Source of the DNA: Marisalimonas sp016777705
GTDB lineage: Bacteria > Pseudomonadota > Alphaproteobacteria > Puniceispirillales > Marisalimonadaceae
Assembly (NCBI RefSeq): GCF_047717795.1
Contig: NZ_CP159808.1
Span: 1,364,001-1,428,000, forward strand
Direction of reading: 5' to 3'
DNA length: 64,000 bases
A program made the translations under genes and the position numbers. The notes under the pieces were generated by a model that searched no databases, was not told where the DNA came from, and saw only the letters and a list, made by a program, of their open reading frames with translations. This document shows positions 1 through 9,212 of the stretch, piece after piece. Position 1 is the stretch's first letter; each line of letters begins with the position of its first letter.

Positions 1-45
1 GAATTATAATCACTATTTCTTAGAATTGTATTTCTTGGGATCAAA

Positions 46-987
46 ATGAATAAGAATCATAAAAAAGCTATTTTTGTTGGTGAGTGCATGATTGAACTTA
101 ATGGAGATATTTCTTCCTTAGGAACTTCAAATTCAAACATGCAAGTCAACTTTGGCGGCGATACTTACAATTCTGCAGTCTATTTCAATAGATTGACTGA
201 TCATAAAACTAATACGTTTTACTGTACTGCGTTAAGTAACGATAATTTTTCAAAGAAGATGATATTAAGATTTAAGAATGAAGAACTAAATTGTAAATAT
301 ATCAGGACGGATGGGAGCACACCACCAGGGCTCTATTCAATTGAAATAGACGAACGTGGCCAAAGAAGTTTTTCATATTGGAGAGATCAGTCGCCATCAA
401 AAAAAATATTCACAGGTTTGAATGGAAAAACTCTTATTAAAAATATTAGTAAAGCAGAAACATTTTATTATTCTGGCATAACTCTTGGTATTTTAGACGA
501 AATTCAACAAAATCAACTTATTGAGATTGGGCATACTGCAATAATTTCTGCTTTTGACCTAAACTTTCGAAATCAATTACACTCAGACAAAGAAAAATAT
601 AAAAAATTATTTAAACAAATTAACAAATCTATAGATATTCATTTTGTATCATATGATGACGCCAAAGATTTATTTAATATAAAAAGTCCACTTGAGATAT
701 TTGAAATACTAAATAATAATAAAAACTTAGTATTAATTAGGTATGAAAATAATATTATTTTTAGGGATAAATATGAAGAAATAAAAACTATTAAGGTCCC
801 CCACGGAGATGTTGTAGATACGACTGCTGCCGGTGACTCATTTAATGGAGCTTTTCTAGCTCTATTGAACAATAATAAAAATATCCAGATTGAAGATAAT
901 ATTTTAAAGTCCCATTCTATAACTCGTGAAGTAATTAAACATAAAGGTGCTATAATTTCTAAAGAATTTATGCCAAAACTGAATTAA
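46..987 (+). CDS. kdgK: 2-dehydro-3-deoxygluconokinase (PfkB family)
   Basis: This is a ribokinase/PfkB-family sugar kinase of 313 residues, the usual family length. The anion-hole and catalytic-base motif DTTAAGDSFNG lies at residues 258-268, with Asp264 as the expected base, and the N-terminal FGGDTYNSAVYFNRL segment matches the substrate lid region of KDG kinases. Such enzymes phosphorylate 2-keto-3-deoxygluconate to KDPG with ATP in the cytoplasm. An aldolase that could cleave the product is encoded at 8498-9118 and aldonate dehydratases at 3.3-6.8 kb, so the context fits sugar-acid catabolism. A D-2-hydroxyacid dehydrogenase gene follows after 23 bases on the same strand. The family is certain; the exact substrate is inferred from motif and context. 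Confidence 0.85.
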   Translation: MNKNHKKAIFVGECMIELNGDISSLGTSNSNMQVNFGGDTYNSAVYFNRLTDHKTNTFYCTALSNDNFSKKMILRFKNEELNCKYIRTDGSTPPGLYSIEIDERGQRSFSYWRDQSPSKKIFTGLNGKTLIKNISKAETFYYSGITLGILDEIQQNQLIEIGHTAIISAFDLNFRNQLHSDKEKYKKLFKQINKSIDIHFVSYDDAKDLFNIKSPLEIFEILNNNKNLVLIRYENNIIFRDKYEEIKTIKVPHGDVVDTTAAGDSFNGAFLALLNNNKNIQIEDNILKSHSITREVIKHKGAIISKEFMPKLN

Positions 988-1010
988 CAACTATAAAGGA
1001 ATTTTATAAA

Positions 1011-1946
1011 ATGCAAAAAAATCTACTTATAATGTCAGAAATGCCTCAGTATTTTATAAATCTTGCTGATAAAAATTTTAATACTCATAAATTATGGTTA
1101 CAAAATGACGAGGACAAATTTATATCTGATATACAAGAAAAAGTAGATGCAATTGCTGTGATGGGTGGTTATAAAATCACCCCAGAATTAATGAAAAGTA
1201 TGACTAATTTAAAAATCATTGCATGTTACGGTGTAGGTTATGACGCAATTGATATAGTTTACGCTAAAAGTTTAGGAATTAAAGTTACAAACACCCCAGA
1301 AGTATTAAACGATGAAGTGGCAGATACAGCAATAGCTTTGATGTTATGTGTTTATAGGAAAATTCTTGAGGCCGACAAATTTGCTAGAAATAATTCCTGG
1401 ATTAATGGAGAGTTTCCATTAACAAAGAAATTTTCTGGATCAAAATTAGGCATCGTTGGTATGGGAAGAATTGGTAAAGCAATAGCAAAAAGAGCAGAAG
1501 CCTTTAATTGCACAATATCCTATCATTCAAGAAACAAAAAAAATGTTGAATATCAATTTTATGACAATTTAATTGAACTAGCTAAAGAGGTTGACACTCT
1601 ATGTGTAATAACACCTGGTGGTAAAGAAACAGAAAAATTAATTAATAAAAATGTTTTTGAAAACCTTGGATCAAATGGAGTATTAATAAATGTTGCAAGG
1701 GGTTCAGTGGTTGATCAAGACGAACTTGTCTATAGCCTTAAAAATAATGTTATTTTGGCTGCTGGATTAGATGTGTACATTAATGAGCCTAATATTCCAA
1801 AAGAACTAATTGATTTAAAAAATACAGTTTTGTTACCTCATGTTGCCTCAGCTACGGTTGAAACGAGAAATGCAATGGGACAACTTGTTTTTGACAACAT
1901 TAAAAATTATTTTGAGGGCAAGCCATTGATATCTCCAGTTGTCTAA
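1011..1946 (+). CDS. D-isomer-specific 2-hydroxyacid dehydrogenase
   Basis: An NAD(P)-dependent D-2-hydroxyacid dehydrogenase of 311 residues. The Rossmann motif GIVGMGRIG lies at residues 147-155, and the Arg/Glu/His catalytic set is visible as Arg230 (in NVARGSVVDQ), Glu259 (in NEPNIP) and His277 (in LLPHVAS). Members closest in pattern are glyoxylate/hydroxypyruvate or 2-ketogluconate reductases. It probably shares a transcript with the upstream kdgK, which suggests reduction of a 2-keto sugar acid or of a C2/C3 product of the pathway. The specific substrate cannot be read from the sequence. It ends two bases before the convergent gene at 1949. Confidence 0.85.
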   Translation: MQKNLLIMSEMPQYFINLADKNFNTHKLWLQNDEDKFISDIQEKVDAIAVMGGYKITPELMKSMTNLKIIACYGVGYDAIDIVYAKSLGIKVTNTPEVLNDEVADTAIALMLCVYRKILEADKFARNNSWINGEFPLTKKFSGSKLGIVGMGRIGKAIAKRAEAFNCTISYHSRNKKNVEYQFYDNLIELAKEVDTLCVITPGGKETEKLINKNVFENLGSNGVLINVARGSVVDQDELVYSLKNNVILAAGLDVYINEPNIPKELIDLKNTVLLPHVASATVETRNAMGQLVFDNIKNYFEGKPLISPVV

Positions 1947-1948
1947 AA

Positions 1949-2836
1949 CTAGCTACTTTTTGGTAATTCTATACCTGCATTTCGAGCATAAATCTTAGCT
2001 ACAGCTGCATCATCTTCATGACCAAATCCTGATCCAGATGCAGCAATGAATTGCTGAAGTGCAGCGGAAGTAATGGGTGCAGAAAAGTTAGAGTTTTTTG
2101 CAATATCTAGTACTATACCTAAATCCTTTGGCCAAATGTTTATAGAGGACTTTGGAGAATAATCACCATCTATAATATGAGGAGCTCTATTTTCTAGCAT
2201 CCATGAACTTCCAGCACATTTTGAGATAACCTCTAAAAATTTTTCAGGTTCAATACCTTGAGTAATACCAAAAGTAATAGCTTCAGCCATTGCAGCTATG
2301 TGAACTCCAGCTAACATTTGATTAACAGCCTTCATTGCAGAGCCAGATCCAACAACTTCACCAAATTCAAAAACCGTCTCAGAAGTACTATCTAAGATTG
2401 GCTTAGCAGCAATAAGAGCATTGTTACTTCCAGAAACCATATAAGATAATTTACCTTGTGATGATTTTATAGATCCTCCTGAGATTGGAGCATCTAAGTA
2501 TAAAAGTTCTTTATTTTCACATGCAGTTGCCATTTCTTTTGCAAAGTTTGGAGATACAGTTGTGCACACTATAACAAGAGTATGTTTTTTTAGTTTATCT
2601 GCTATTCCTTCTTCTCCAAAAATAATATCTCTAGTTTGAGCTTCGTTTAACACAACGATAATAACGGCGTCTAAATCACCAAAAGGTACCTCAGCGTCTA
2701 GACCACCCTCTTCGATAAGTTTTTTTTGTTGAACAGTATTTTTATCCTGACCATACACATTGTAGCCAGAACGAATTAAAGACTGAGCTATTCCAAAGCC
2801 CATTGAACCTAGGCCAATAACAGAAATATTTTTCAT
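1949..2836 (-). CDS. Beta-hydroxyacid dehydrogenase (L-threonate dehydrogenase / tartronate semialdehyde reductase type)
   Basis: A 295-residue member of the 3-hydroxyisobutyrate/6-phosphogluconate dehydrogenase superfamily. GLGSMG at residues 8-13 binds NAD(P), DAPISGG at 115-121 is the substrate loop, and Lys169 in GSGSAMKAVNQ is the conserved catalytic lysine. The pattern around the lysine (AVNQMLAGVHIAAMAEA) is most like L-threonate dehydrogenase LtnD. A D-erythronate dehydrogenase-like gene at 9213 supports C4 sugar-acid use. The alternative is 2-hydroxy-3-oxopropionate reductase, GarR. It lies just downstream of the lipoprotein gene at 2852 on the same strand. Confidence 0.8.
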   Translation of the reverse strand: MKNISVIGLGSMGFGIAQSLIRSGYNVYGQDKNTVQQKKLIEEGGLDAEVPFGDLDAVIIVVLNEAQTRDIIFGEEGIADKLKKHTLVIVCTTVSPNFAKEMATACENKELLYLDAPISGGSIKSSQGKLSYMVSGSNNALIAAKPILDSTSETVFEFGEVVGSGSAMKAVNQMLAGVHIAAMAEAITFGITQGIEPEKFLEVISKCAGSSWMLENRAPHIIDGDYSPKSSINIWPKDLGIVLDIAKNSNFSAPITSAALQQFIAASGSGFGHEDDAAVAKIYARNAGIELPKSS

Positions 2837-2851
2837 TATATCCTTATTAAC

Positions 2852-3205
2852 TTACATTGAGCATTTTCGAAGGATTGAAGCTTGTTCCAGAGCATCGTAC
2901 TCACCCTTTAACCTAGCATATTCAGCTTCTTCTTCTTTTGTGCCTCCTAAGAAGAAAACAGCTGGCCAGAACAATATTAAAGATACACCTGTAACTACTT
3001 TGTCGTTTCCAGAATTTTTATCAAGTTGGCCTGTAATTGATCTAACTTTGCCCGCCACTCTTTGCATCTCAGCCCTAATTTGATCACAATCAAGATTAGA
3101 ATACTGTTCTGGAGAAACGTATATAGCAACAATATCCTTTGACGAATTAGAACAGCTTACCACAAATAAAACACACATTAAATAAACAGAAACTTTTTTT
3201 AACAT
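2852..3205 (-). CDS. Small conserved lipoprotein of unknown function
   Basis: A protein of about 117 residues with a lipoprotein signal: a basic start (MLKK), a hydrophobic run and the lipobox VVSC. The mature part has an acidic/amphipathic helix (DQIRAEMQRVAGKVRSITGQL), a short hydrophobic turn (SLILFWPAVFFLGG) and a charged C-terminal helix (YARLKGEYDALEQ). I know this layout from short proteobacterial lipoproteins without assigned function. I prefer the ATG at 3205 over a TTG two codons earlier because an AGAGG-type ribosome site precedes it. It sits between sugar-acid genes, but nothing links it to them. Confidence 0.7.
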   Translation of the reverse strand: MLKKVSVYLMCVLFVVSCSNSSKDIVAIYVSPEQYSNLDCDQIRAEMQRVAGKVRSITGQLDKNSGNDKVVTGVSLILFWPAVFFLGGTKEEEAEYARLKGEYDALEQASILRKCSM

Positions 3206-3269
3206 CCCCAAAACCTCTCATAAATTAATAGAATTAACATAATATTTGATAAAAATAAAATAATTTAAA

Positions 3270-5051
3270 TTAATGATTATCTCTAGGTAAATCCTTTTTT
3301 ACCTTTTGATATTTTACTGCATTTTCAAGCACACCACCATTAGCTAATTCGCCTACATAGTTTCTTTGAATTTCTTGCCATGGTGTCTGGCTGGCTGGAT
3401 ATGTTGGCACACCGACTTTTTTTCTAACTTCTATTTCTTCAGGGCTGACAAGCATATCTGCTGTATATTTATTCAAGTCAATAACTACAGTATCCCCTGT
3501 TCTTAACCAAGCAAGACCTCCACCTGTTGCACTTTCAGGTGATGCATTTAATATAGAAGGACTTCCTGAAGTTCCAGACTGTCTTCCATCTCCAATACAA
3601 GGTAATTCAGTTATACCTTTTTTAATTAAATCATCTGATGGTTGCATATTAACTACTTCAGCTGATCCAGGCCACCCTACTGGACCTGCTCCTCTTATTA
3701 CTAAAATTGAATTCTCATTCATATCTAAGCTTTTATCATTTAATCTGTCGTGATAATCTTCTGAACCTTCAAAGACTATTACTTTTCCCTCTAAAACTCC
3801 TTCCTTGCCAGGGTTAGAAAGAAATTTATCCTTAAAACTTTTTGAAATCACTGACGTCTTCATTATTGCTGATTCAAAGAGATTACCTTTCAACACTATG
3901 AACCCTGCTTTTTGTTTCATAGGATTTTTAAATGGTGTAATAACTTTTTCGTCTTTAATTTTAATACCTTTCAGATTTTCTGACATTTTTTTACCCGTTA
4001 CAGTCATCACGTTTCCATGAATCTTATCATTATCTAGAAGTTCAGACATTACAGCTGAGGTTCCGCCAGCTCTGTGATAACTTTCACATAAAAACTCACC
4101 CGCAGGTTGAATATTAGCCATTAAAGGAATGTCATAACCAACTTGTTGCCACGCATCAGTTTCCAGCTCAACACCTATGTGTCTTGCAATTGCAGTTATA
4201 TGAACTTGAGCATTAGTAGAACCACCAATGGCCGAGTTTACAACAATAGCATTTTCAAAAGCTTCTCTTGTCATTATTGCTGAAGGAGTTAAATCGTCTT
4301 TGACCATATCTACAATTCTAAGGCCAGTTTTATATGCCATCTGTCCACGTTCTCTATATGGCGCAGGAATATTAGCATTACCTGTTAAACTCATACCTAA
4401 TGCTTCAGCTAAAGAGTTCATAGTTGATGCAGTACCCATTGTATTGCAATGACCATCTGAAGGGGCTGAACTTGTTACAATATCTATAAACTGTTCATAA
4501 TCAATTCTACCAGCCGCTAACTCTACTCTACTATCCCATACTGCAGTCCCTGAACCTGCAAGTTTACCATTATGCCAGCCATCCAGCATCGGGCCACCAT
4601 TTAATACAATTGCAGGAAGATCTACAGTTGATGCCGCCATCAAACAAGCTGGGGTAGTTTTGTCACACCCCGTCATTAAAACAACACCATCTAAAGGATA
4701 ACCGTGAAGAATTTCAACTAATCCTAAATAGGCCAGGTTTCTATCAACCGCAGCGGTAGGCCTTTTAAGAGTTTCTTGAATTGGATGAACTGGAAATTCA
4801 AAGGCAATACCACCAGCTGTTCTGATACCTTCTCTTACTCTTTCTGCTAATTTTATATGTACTCTATTACATGGCGAAATATCTGAACCTGTTTGTGCTA
4901 TACCTATAATTGGTTTTCCAGACCTAAGTTCTTCAGGAGTTAAGCCAAAATTCATGGACCTTTCTAAATATAAAGCAGTCATTCCAGGATTTGAAGGATT
5001 ATCAAACCATTGTTGGCTTCTATATTTTGGTTTAAAATTTTTGTCTGACAT
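3270..5051 (-). CDS. IlvD/Edd-family aldonate dehydratase (L-arabonate/D-xylonate dehydratase type)
   Basis: A 593-residue [2Fe-2S] dehydratase of the IlvD/Edd family. Cys61 (SPCNRVH), Cys129 (GCDKTTPAC) and Cys202 (GHCNTMGTAS) are the expected cluster ligands, and the region RQSGTSGSPSILNASPE carries the serine base. The N-terminus RSQQWFDNPSNPGMTALYLER and the spacing of the cysteines are those of pentonate/hexonate dehydratases rather than of branched-chain IlvD. These enzymes turn an aldonate into a 2-keto-3-deoxy acid. I start at the ATG giving MSDKN; the upstream extension to 5090 is hydrophobic and unlike the family. It is divergent from the uxaA-like gene at 5235. Confidence 0.85.
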   Translation of the reverse strand: MSDKNFKPKYRSQQWFDNPSNPGMTALYLERSMNFGLTPEELRSGKPIIGIAQTGSDISPCNRVHIKLAERVREGIRTAGGIAFEFPVHPIQETLKRPTAAVDRNLAYLGLVEILHGYPLDGVVLMTGCDKTTPACLMAASTVDLPAIVLNGGPMLDGWHNGKLAGSGTAVWDSRVELAAGRIDYEQFIDIVTSSAPSDGHCNTMGTASTMNSLAEALGMSLTGNANIPAPYRERGQMAYKTGLRIVDMVKDDLTPSAIMTREAFENAIVVNSAIGGSTNAQVHITAIARHIGVELETDAWQQVGYDIPLMANIQPAGEFLCESYHRAGGTSAVMSELLDNDKIHGNVMTVTGKKMSENLKGIKIKDEKVITPFKNPMKQKAGFIVLKGNLFESAIMKTSVISKSFKDKFLSNPGKEGVLEGKVIVFEGSEDYHDRLNDKSLDMNENSILVIRGAGPVGWPGSAEVVNMQPSDDLIKKGITELPCIGDGRQSGTSGSPSILNASPESATGGGLAWLRTGDTVVIDLNKYTADMLVSPEEIEVRKKVGVPTYPASQTPWQEIQRNYVGELANGGVLENAVKYQKVKKDLPRDNH

Positions 5052-5234
5052 GCGCTTGCTCCCAGTAAAAAAAATAAATAATATTAACAAATTAAGTGCA
5101 TAGATTACTTTAAAATTATATGTATATTATATTTAATTTAAATGTTTTAGAAATTTAGAATAATCATACTAAATTAAACTAAAAATCAAAAGATAATTTA
5201 AGTTTTATTTTTTATTAGGTGGGAGACTATAAAA
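5052..5234. promoter_or_regulatory. Divergent promoter region between two sugar-acid dehydratase genes
   Basis: This gap of about 180 bases separates two divergent dehydratase genes and must hold both promoters. It is almost pure A+T with several TATAAT-like tracts. A good ribosome site (GGTGGGA, 5219-5225) precedes the + gene. I could not find a convincing operator palindrome or riboswitch in it. Confidence 0.4.
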
Positions 5235-6758
5235 ATGACAAGTGGTGAAAAACTGACAGTAAAACTAAATGATAATGATAATGTAGCAACAGCATTAAGA
5301 AACATTGAAGCTGGTGAAACCACTCAAAATGTAAAAAGCCTCAATAAAATCCCTAAAGGTCACAAAATATCTCTTAGAAAAATTAATAAAGGTGAAAAAA
5401 TCATAAAATACAATCAATTAATTGGCATTGCTAGCAAAGATATATTAGTTGGAGACCATGTCCACGTTGATAATACAGATTTTAAATCTACAGATCATGA
5501 TTATGAATATTCTACATCAATAAAATTACCTAATATGATTGAACCAGAAAAGAGACCTACATTCAAAGGTTATAAAAGACCTAATGGTAAAGTTGGCACA
5601 AGAAATTATATAGGAATACTTACTTCAGTAAATTGCTCAGCAACAGCTGCTAGAAATATTGCTGAAGTATTTACAAAAGATAAACTATCTCAATATCCAA
5701 ACGTTGATGGTGTTGTTTCATTTACACACGGCACCGGTTGTGGAATGGCAGATTCAGGAGATGGCTTTGATGCTCTTCAAAGAGTTTTATTGGGGTATAT
5801 CCAACATCCAAATTTGGCAGGTATAGTATTAATTGGATTAGGATGTGAGGCAAATCAAATTAAGTTTCTACTTGATGCATTTGACCTTCACGAAAACCCT
5901 TTTTTTAAGACTATGACTTTACAAGACATGGGTGGACTTAGAAAAACAATTAAAGCTGGTGTTCAATGTATTGAAGAGATGCTTCCAGAAGTCAATTCTA
6001 TTGAGAGAACTGATCAATCTGTTGAGCATTTGAGTGTTGCTTTACAATGTGGTGGATCAGATGCCTGGTCTGGAATAACTTCAAACCCCTCTCTTGGTCA
6101 TGCTGCTGATTTAATAGTTAAAAATGGGGGCACCGCTATTTTGGCTGAAACTCCTGAAATTTATGGCGCTGAGCATATGTTAACAAGACGAGCCATTTCT
6201 CCAGAAGTTGGAAAGAAACTAGTAGATAGGATATTGTGGTGGGAAGATTATGTCACAAGAAATAAAGGAAGCTTAAATAACAACCCTTCTCCTGGTAACA
6301 AAGCTGGTGGTTTAACAACAATTTTAGAAAAATCCCTAGGAGCTGCAGCTAAAGGTGGAACTACACCATTAAACGATGTTCTTTTGTATGCTCAAAAAGC
6401 TGAAAAAAAAGGTTTTCTATTTATGGATAGCCCTGGATATGATCCAGCATCTGTTACTGGACAAATTGCTAGTGGATGTAATGTAGTCACATTTACAACT
6501 GGAAGAGGTTCATGCTTTGGTTGCAAACCTTCTCCTTCTATAAAAATTGCTACCAATACAGAGATGTATAATAATATGATTGAAGACATGGATATTAATG
6601 CAGGGACAGTTATTACTGATAACAAAAGTATAGAAGACGTAGGACAAGAAATCTTTGATCTAATAGTTAAAGTAGCTTCAGGCGAAAAATCTAAATCAGA
6701 GTTTCAAGGCTTAGGAGACTTAGAATTTGTACCATGGCAAATTGGGGCAACAATGTAA
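5235..6758 (+). CDS. uxaA: Altronate/galactarate-type dehydratase (UxaA family)
   Basis: A single 507-residue protein with an N-terminal SAF domain (about residues 10-85) followed by the main dehydratase domain (about 110-505). Family signatures include HGTGCGM, GLGCEANQ and LQCGGSDAWSGITSNP, plus the C-terminal cysteine stretch SGCNVVTFTTGRGSCFGCKP. UxaA/GarD enzymes dehydrate altronate or galactarate to 2-keto-3-deoxy acids using Fe(II). The full fused length is that of UxaA. The next gene starts only 9 bases after its stop, so it is the first gene of an operon with the SDR and FAH-family genes. The exact hexonate is not determined by sequence. Confidence 0.85.
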   Translation: MTSGEKLTVKLNDNDNVATALRNIEAGETTQNVKSLNKIPKGHKISLRKINKGEKIIKYNQLIGIASKDILVGDHVHVDNTDFKSTDHDYEYSTSIKLPNMIEPEKRPTFKGYKRPNGKVGTRNYIGILTSVNCSATAARNIAEVFTKDKLSQYPNVDGVVSFTHGTGCGMADSGDGFDALQRVLLGYIQHPNLAGIVLIGLGCEANQIKFLLDAFDLHENPFFKTMTLQDMGGLRKTIKAGVQCIEEMLPEVNSIERTDQSVEHLSVALQCGGSDAWSGITSNPSLGHAADLIVKNGGTAILAETPEIYGAEHMLTRRAISPEVGKKLVDRILWWEDYVTRNKGSLNNNPSPGNKAGGLTTILEKSLGAAAKGGTTPLNDVLLYAQKAEKKGFLFMDSPGYDPASVTGQIASGCNVVTFTTGRGSCFGCKPSPSIKIATNTEMYNNMIEDMDINAGTVITDNKSIEDVGQEIFDLIVKVASGEKSKSEFQGLGDLEFVPWQIGATM

Positions 6759-6767
6759 GGGTTAAAA

Positions 6768-7502
6768 ATGATTGATTTAAAAGGTAAAACAGCTTTACTA
6801 ACAGCATCAGGTCAAGGAATTGGCAAAGGTACAGCTAGAGCTTTTTCTAAAGCCGGAGCTTACGTAATTGCAACAGATATCAATAAAGCCTCGTTAACTT
6901 CATTACAAGACTTTGTTGATGAGGCTCATATCCTTGATGTGACAAATAAAGAAGCTATAAAAGAATTAGTTAGTTCAATCAAAGCACCTGACATTCTTTT
7001 TAATTGTGCTGGCGTAGTTCATAATGGAACTATTTTAGAGGCTAATGATGATGAATGGGATTTTGCCTTTAATCTAAATGGCAAAGCTATGTACCACATG
7101 ATCAAAGAAGTAATTCCAATAATGATTAAAAATGGTGGTGGCTCTATTGTTAACATCGCGTCTGTTGCATCATCAACAAAAGGGATTCCTAATAGATTTA
7201 TTTACACTGCGTCTAAGGCAGCTGTTTTAGGTATCACAAAGTCTGTTGCTGCAGATTATATCAATCAAGGCATAAGATGTAATGCTATTTGCCCTGGAAC
7301 TATTCAGAGCCCCTCATTAGAACAAAGACTTCAGGATATGGGCGACTATGAGAATGCAAGAAAACAGTTTGTTGCCAGACAACCTATGGGACGATTTGGA
7401 GAAGCAGAAGAAGTAGCTAATCTTGCACTTTACCTTGCTAGTGATGCATCTGCTTTTACAACAGGACAATTCCATATTATTGATGGTGGTATATGTATGT
7501 AA
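6768..7502 (+). CDS. SDR oxidoreductase, 2-keto-3-deoxy-L-fuconate dehydrogenase type
   Basis: A classical short-chain dehydrogenase of 244 residues. The nucleotide-binding motif TASGQGIG is at residues 12-19, NCAG at 79-82, and the catalytic Tyr146 and Lys150 (YTASK) with Ser132 nearby. The C-terminal FTTGQFHIIDGG is the usual SDR ending. The pattern matches dehydrogenases that oxidise 2-keto-3-deoxy-L-fuconate to the 2,4-diketo acid. The immediate downstream FAH-family hydrolase is the known partner for the product, which supports the assignment. It is tightly linked to the dehydratase upstream (9-base gap). Confidence 0.8.
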   Translation: MIDLKGKTALLTASGQGIGKGTARAFSKAGAYVIATDINKASLTSLQDFVDEAHILDVTNKEAIKELVSSIKAPDILFNCAGVVHNGTILEANDDEWDFAFNLNGKAMYHMIKEVIPIMIKNGGGSIVNIASVASSTKGIPNRFIYTASKAAVLGITKSVAADYINQGIRCNAICPGTIQSPSLEQRLQDMGDYENARKQFVARQPMGRFGEAEEVANLALYLASDASAFTTGQFHIIDGGICM

Positions 7503-7553
7503 ATTAAGCGTTAAAACATTAAATTTTATTAATTATTATAGAAAGGAAACATA

Positions 7554-8396
7554 ATGAAATTATTACGTCATGGAAAATTTGGTAATGAAAAACCAGGAAT
7601 TATTGATCATGAAGGCAAAATAAGAGACTTATCAAGTCATATTCCTGACATTAACGGAAACAGCATTAATTCAGAAAGCTTAAAAAAAATTGGTGCTATT
7701 GATCTCTCTACTTTACCAATCGTTTCGAATGATACTAGATTAGGTGCTTGCGTTGGAAACGTAGGAAAATTTCTATGTATTGGTTTAAATTATTCAGATC
7801 ATGCAGCTGAAAGTGGATTACCAGTTCCAAGCGAGCCAATTCTTTTTTCTAAAGCTACTTCAGCTATAGTTGGACCCAATGATAATGTTGAAATTCCTAG
7901 AAATTCTTCTGAGACGGATTGGGAAGTAGAGCTAGGTATCATTATTGGAAAAAAAGCAAAATACATTAATGAAGATGAGGCAGAGGAATATATCGCTGGT
8001 TACTGTGTAGTCAATGATGTGTCAGAAAGAGCTTTTCAAATTAAACGAGAAGGTCAATGGACAAAGGGTAAATCATGTGACACTTTTGGACCAACTGGAC
8101 CTTATTTAGTTACAAAAGATGAAATACCAGATGTACAAAATCTTAAGATGTACTTAGACGTAAATGGAAAGAGAATGCAGGATGGATCAACCAATACTAT
8201 GATCTTTTCAGCAAAACACATTGTATATTATTTATCTCAATTTATGAGTTTAAACCCTGGTGATGTAATTGCTACTGGAACACCTCCTGGAGTTGGTTTA
8301 GGTATGAAGCCTCCTGTTTTTTTAAAAGCAGGTGACACAATGAAGCTAGGCATTGAAGGTCTTGGTGAACAAAATCAAATTTGTATTCAAGGTTAG
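7554..8396 (+). CDS. Fumarylacetoacetate hydrolase-family protein (2,4-diketo-3-deoxy-L-fuconate hydrolase type)
   Basis: A 280-residue FAH-family protein. The N-terminal part is the short accessory region. The catalytic domain (about residues 70-278) shows the metal-binding segment ETDWEVELGIIIGKKA, the DVSERAFQ motif and the conserved tail SLNPGDVIATGTPPGVG. Relatives are often annotated ureidoglycolate lyase, but next to a KDG-fuconate type dehydrogenase the best reading is the hydrolase that cuts 2,4-diketo-3-deoxy acids into pyruvate and a hydroxy acid. It is the third gene of the operon starting at 5235, and a good SD (AAGGAA) lies ahead of its ATG. Confidence 0.8.
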   Translation: MKLLRHGKFGNEKPGIIDHEGKIRDLSSHIPDINGNSINSESLKKIGAIDLSTLPIVSNDTRLGACVGNVGKFLCIGLNYSDHAAESGLPVPSEPILFSKATSAIVGPNDNVEIPRNSSETDWEVELGIIIGKKAKYINEDEAEEYIAGYCVVNDVSERAFQIKREGQWTKGKSCDTFGPTGPYLVTKDEIPDVQNLKMYLDVNGKRMQDGSTNTMIFSAKHIVYYLSQFMSLNPGDVIATGTPPGVGLGMKPPVFLKAGDTMKLGIEGLGEQNQICIQG

Positions 8397-8496
8397 TAAA
8401 AAAGAAATAACAATATTTTAAATGAATGTCGAAAAAATACTTGCTCAATAATAGACACGTTTTATTATCATAAAATAATATAGAAATAATTGATGT

Positions 8497-8522
8497 ATTA
8501 GCTTCTTAATTTAGAAGCTAAT
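8497..8522 (-). terminator. Inverted repeat at the 3' end of the KDPG aldolase gene
   Basis: A perfect 10-base inverted repeat (ATTAGCTTCT / AGAAGCTAAT) with a six-base loop overlaps the stop codon of the minus-strand aldolase gene. It lies in the convergent gap behind the FAH-family gene. Only a weak T-rich stretch follows on either strand, so termination is inferred from position and symmetry. Confidence 0.45.
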
Positions 8523-9118
8523 AATGCTCTTCTTTCAATTTCGTTATAATCTTCATTATTTGAAGGGATAATCCAACTACCACCAACGCAAATAACATTA
8601 TTTTGTTTCAGCCATTCTGTTGCATTTTCTTGATTAACTCCTCCTGTAGGACAAAACACTATGTCTGGAAATGGTCCATTAAGAGATTTAATATAATTAA
8701 TACCTCCCGCAGCCTCTGCAGGAAAAAACTTAAATGATTTATATCCAAGACTAATTAAATTCATTATGTCACTAGAATTTGCAATACCAGGAAGAAAAGG
8801 AAACTTCATATCAAGAGCTTTTGTTGCCAATGAAATTGTAGAACCAGGACTTACAGCAAAAGAAGCACCTGCACTCTTTATATCTTGAAGATCTTTTTCA
8901 TTTAAAACAGTTCCTGCACCAACCATAAGAGAAGGAAATTTTTTTGATGCAATCTCAATTACTTTTAAAGCACACGAAGTTCTTAATGTAATCTCAACTA
9001 CTTTAAGGTTACCTTTTATTAATGATTCAAATAAATGTTCTACTTTGTCAACCTTGTTGATTACTAAAACAGGCATTACAGGTGACATTGTTAAAATTGA
9101 CTTTATAGAATAATGCAT
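8498..9118 (-). CDS. eda: 2-dehydro-3-deoxy-phosphogluconate aldolase (KDPG/KHG type)
   Basis: A 206-residue class I aldolase of the Eda family. The Schiff-base lysine is Lys130 in YKSFKFFPAEAAGG, and VVEITLRT around Glu42 is the general-acid segment. Other family marks are GAGTVLN, FAVSPGS and FLPGIAN. It cleaves KDPG to pyruvate and glyceraldehyde-3-phosphate. With kdgK at 46-987 it completes the phosphorylating branch of sugar-acid degradation. The gene is transcribed alone, convergent to the dehydrogenase/hydrolase operon and divergent from the gene at 9213. The first ten residues are longer than usual, so the start may be the internal Met11. Confidence 0.88.
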   Translation of the reverse strand: MHYSIKSILTMSPVMPVLVINKVDKVEHLFESLIKGNLKVVEITLRTSCALKVIEIASKKFPSLMVGAGTVLNEKDLQDIKSAGASFAVSPGSTISLATKALDMKFPFLPGIANSSDIMNLISLGYKSFKFFPAEAAGGINYIKSLNGPFPDIVFCPTGGVNQENATEWLKQNNVICVGGSWIIPSNNEDYNEIERRALLASKLRS

Positions 9119-9212
9119 TTGGTTTCCAAAAAAATATTTTTTATTTTAAGTTTGTATCTAAATATGTTGTTATACAAAAATCTTCAATAAATAATTTTAA
9201 AAAGAGGTCTTT

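Noticed and set aside
5052..5234. A riboswitch or operator in the divergent sugar-acid promoter region
   Set aside because: No conserved helix set or strong palindrome could be found by reading; only A/T-rich tracts are present.
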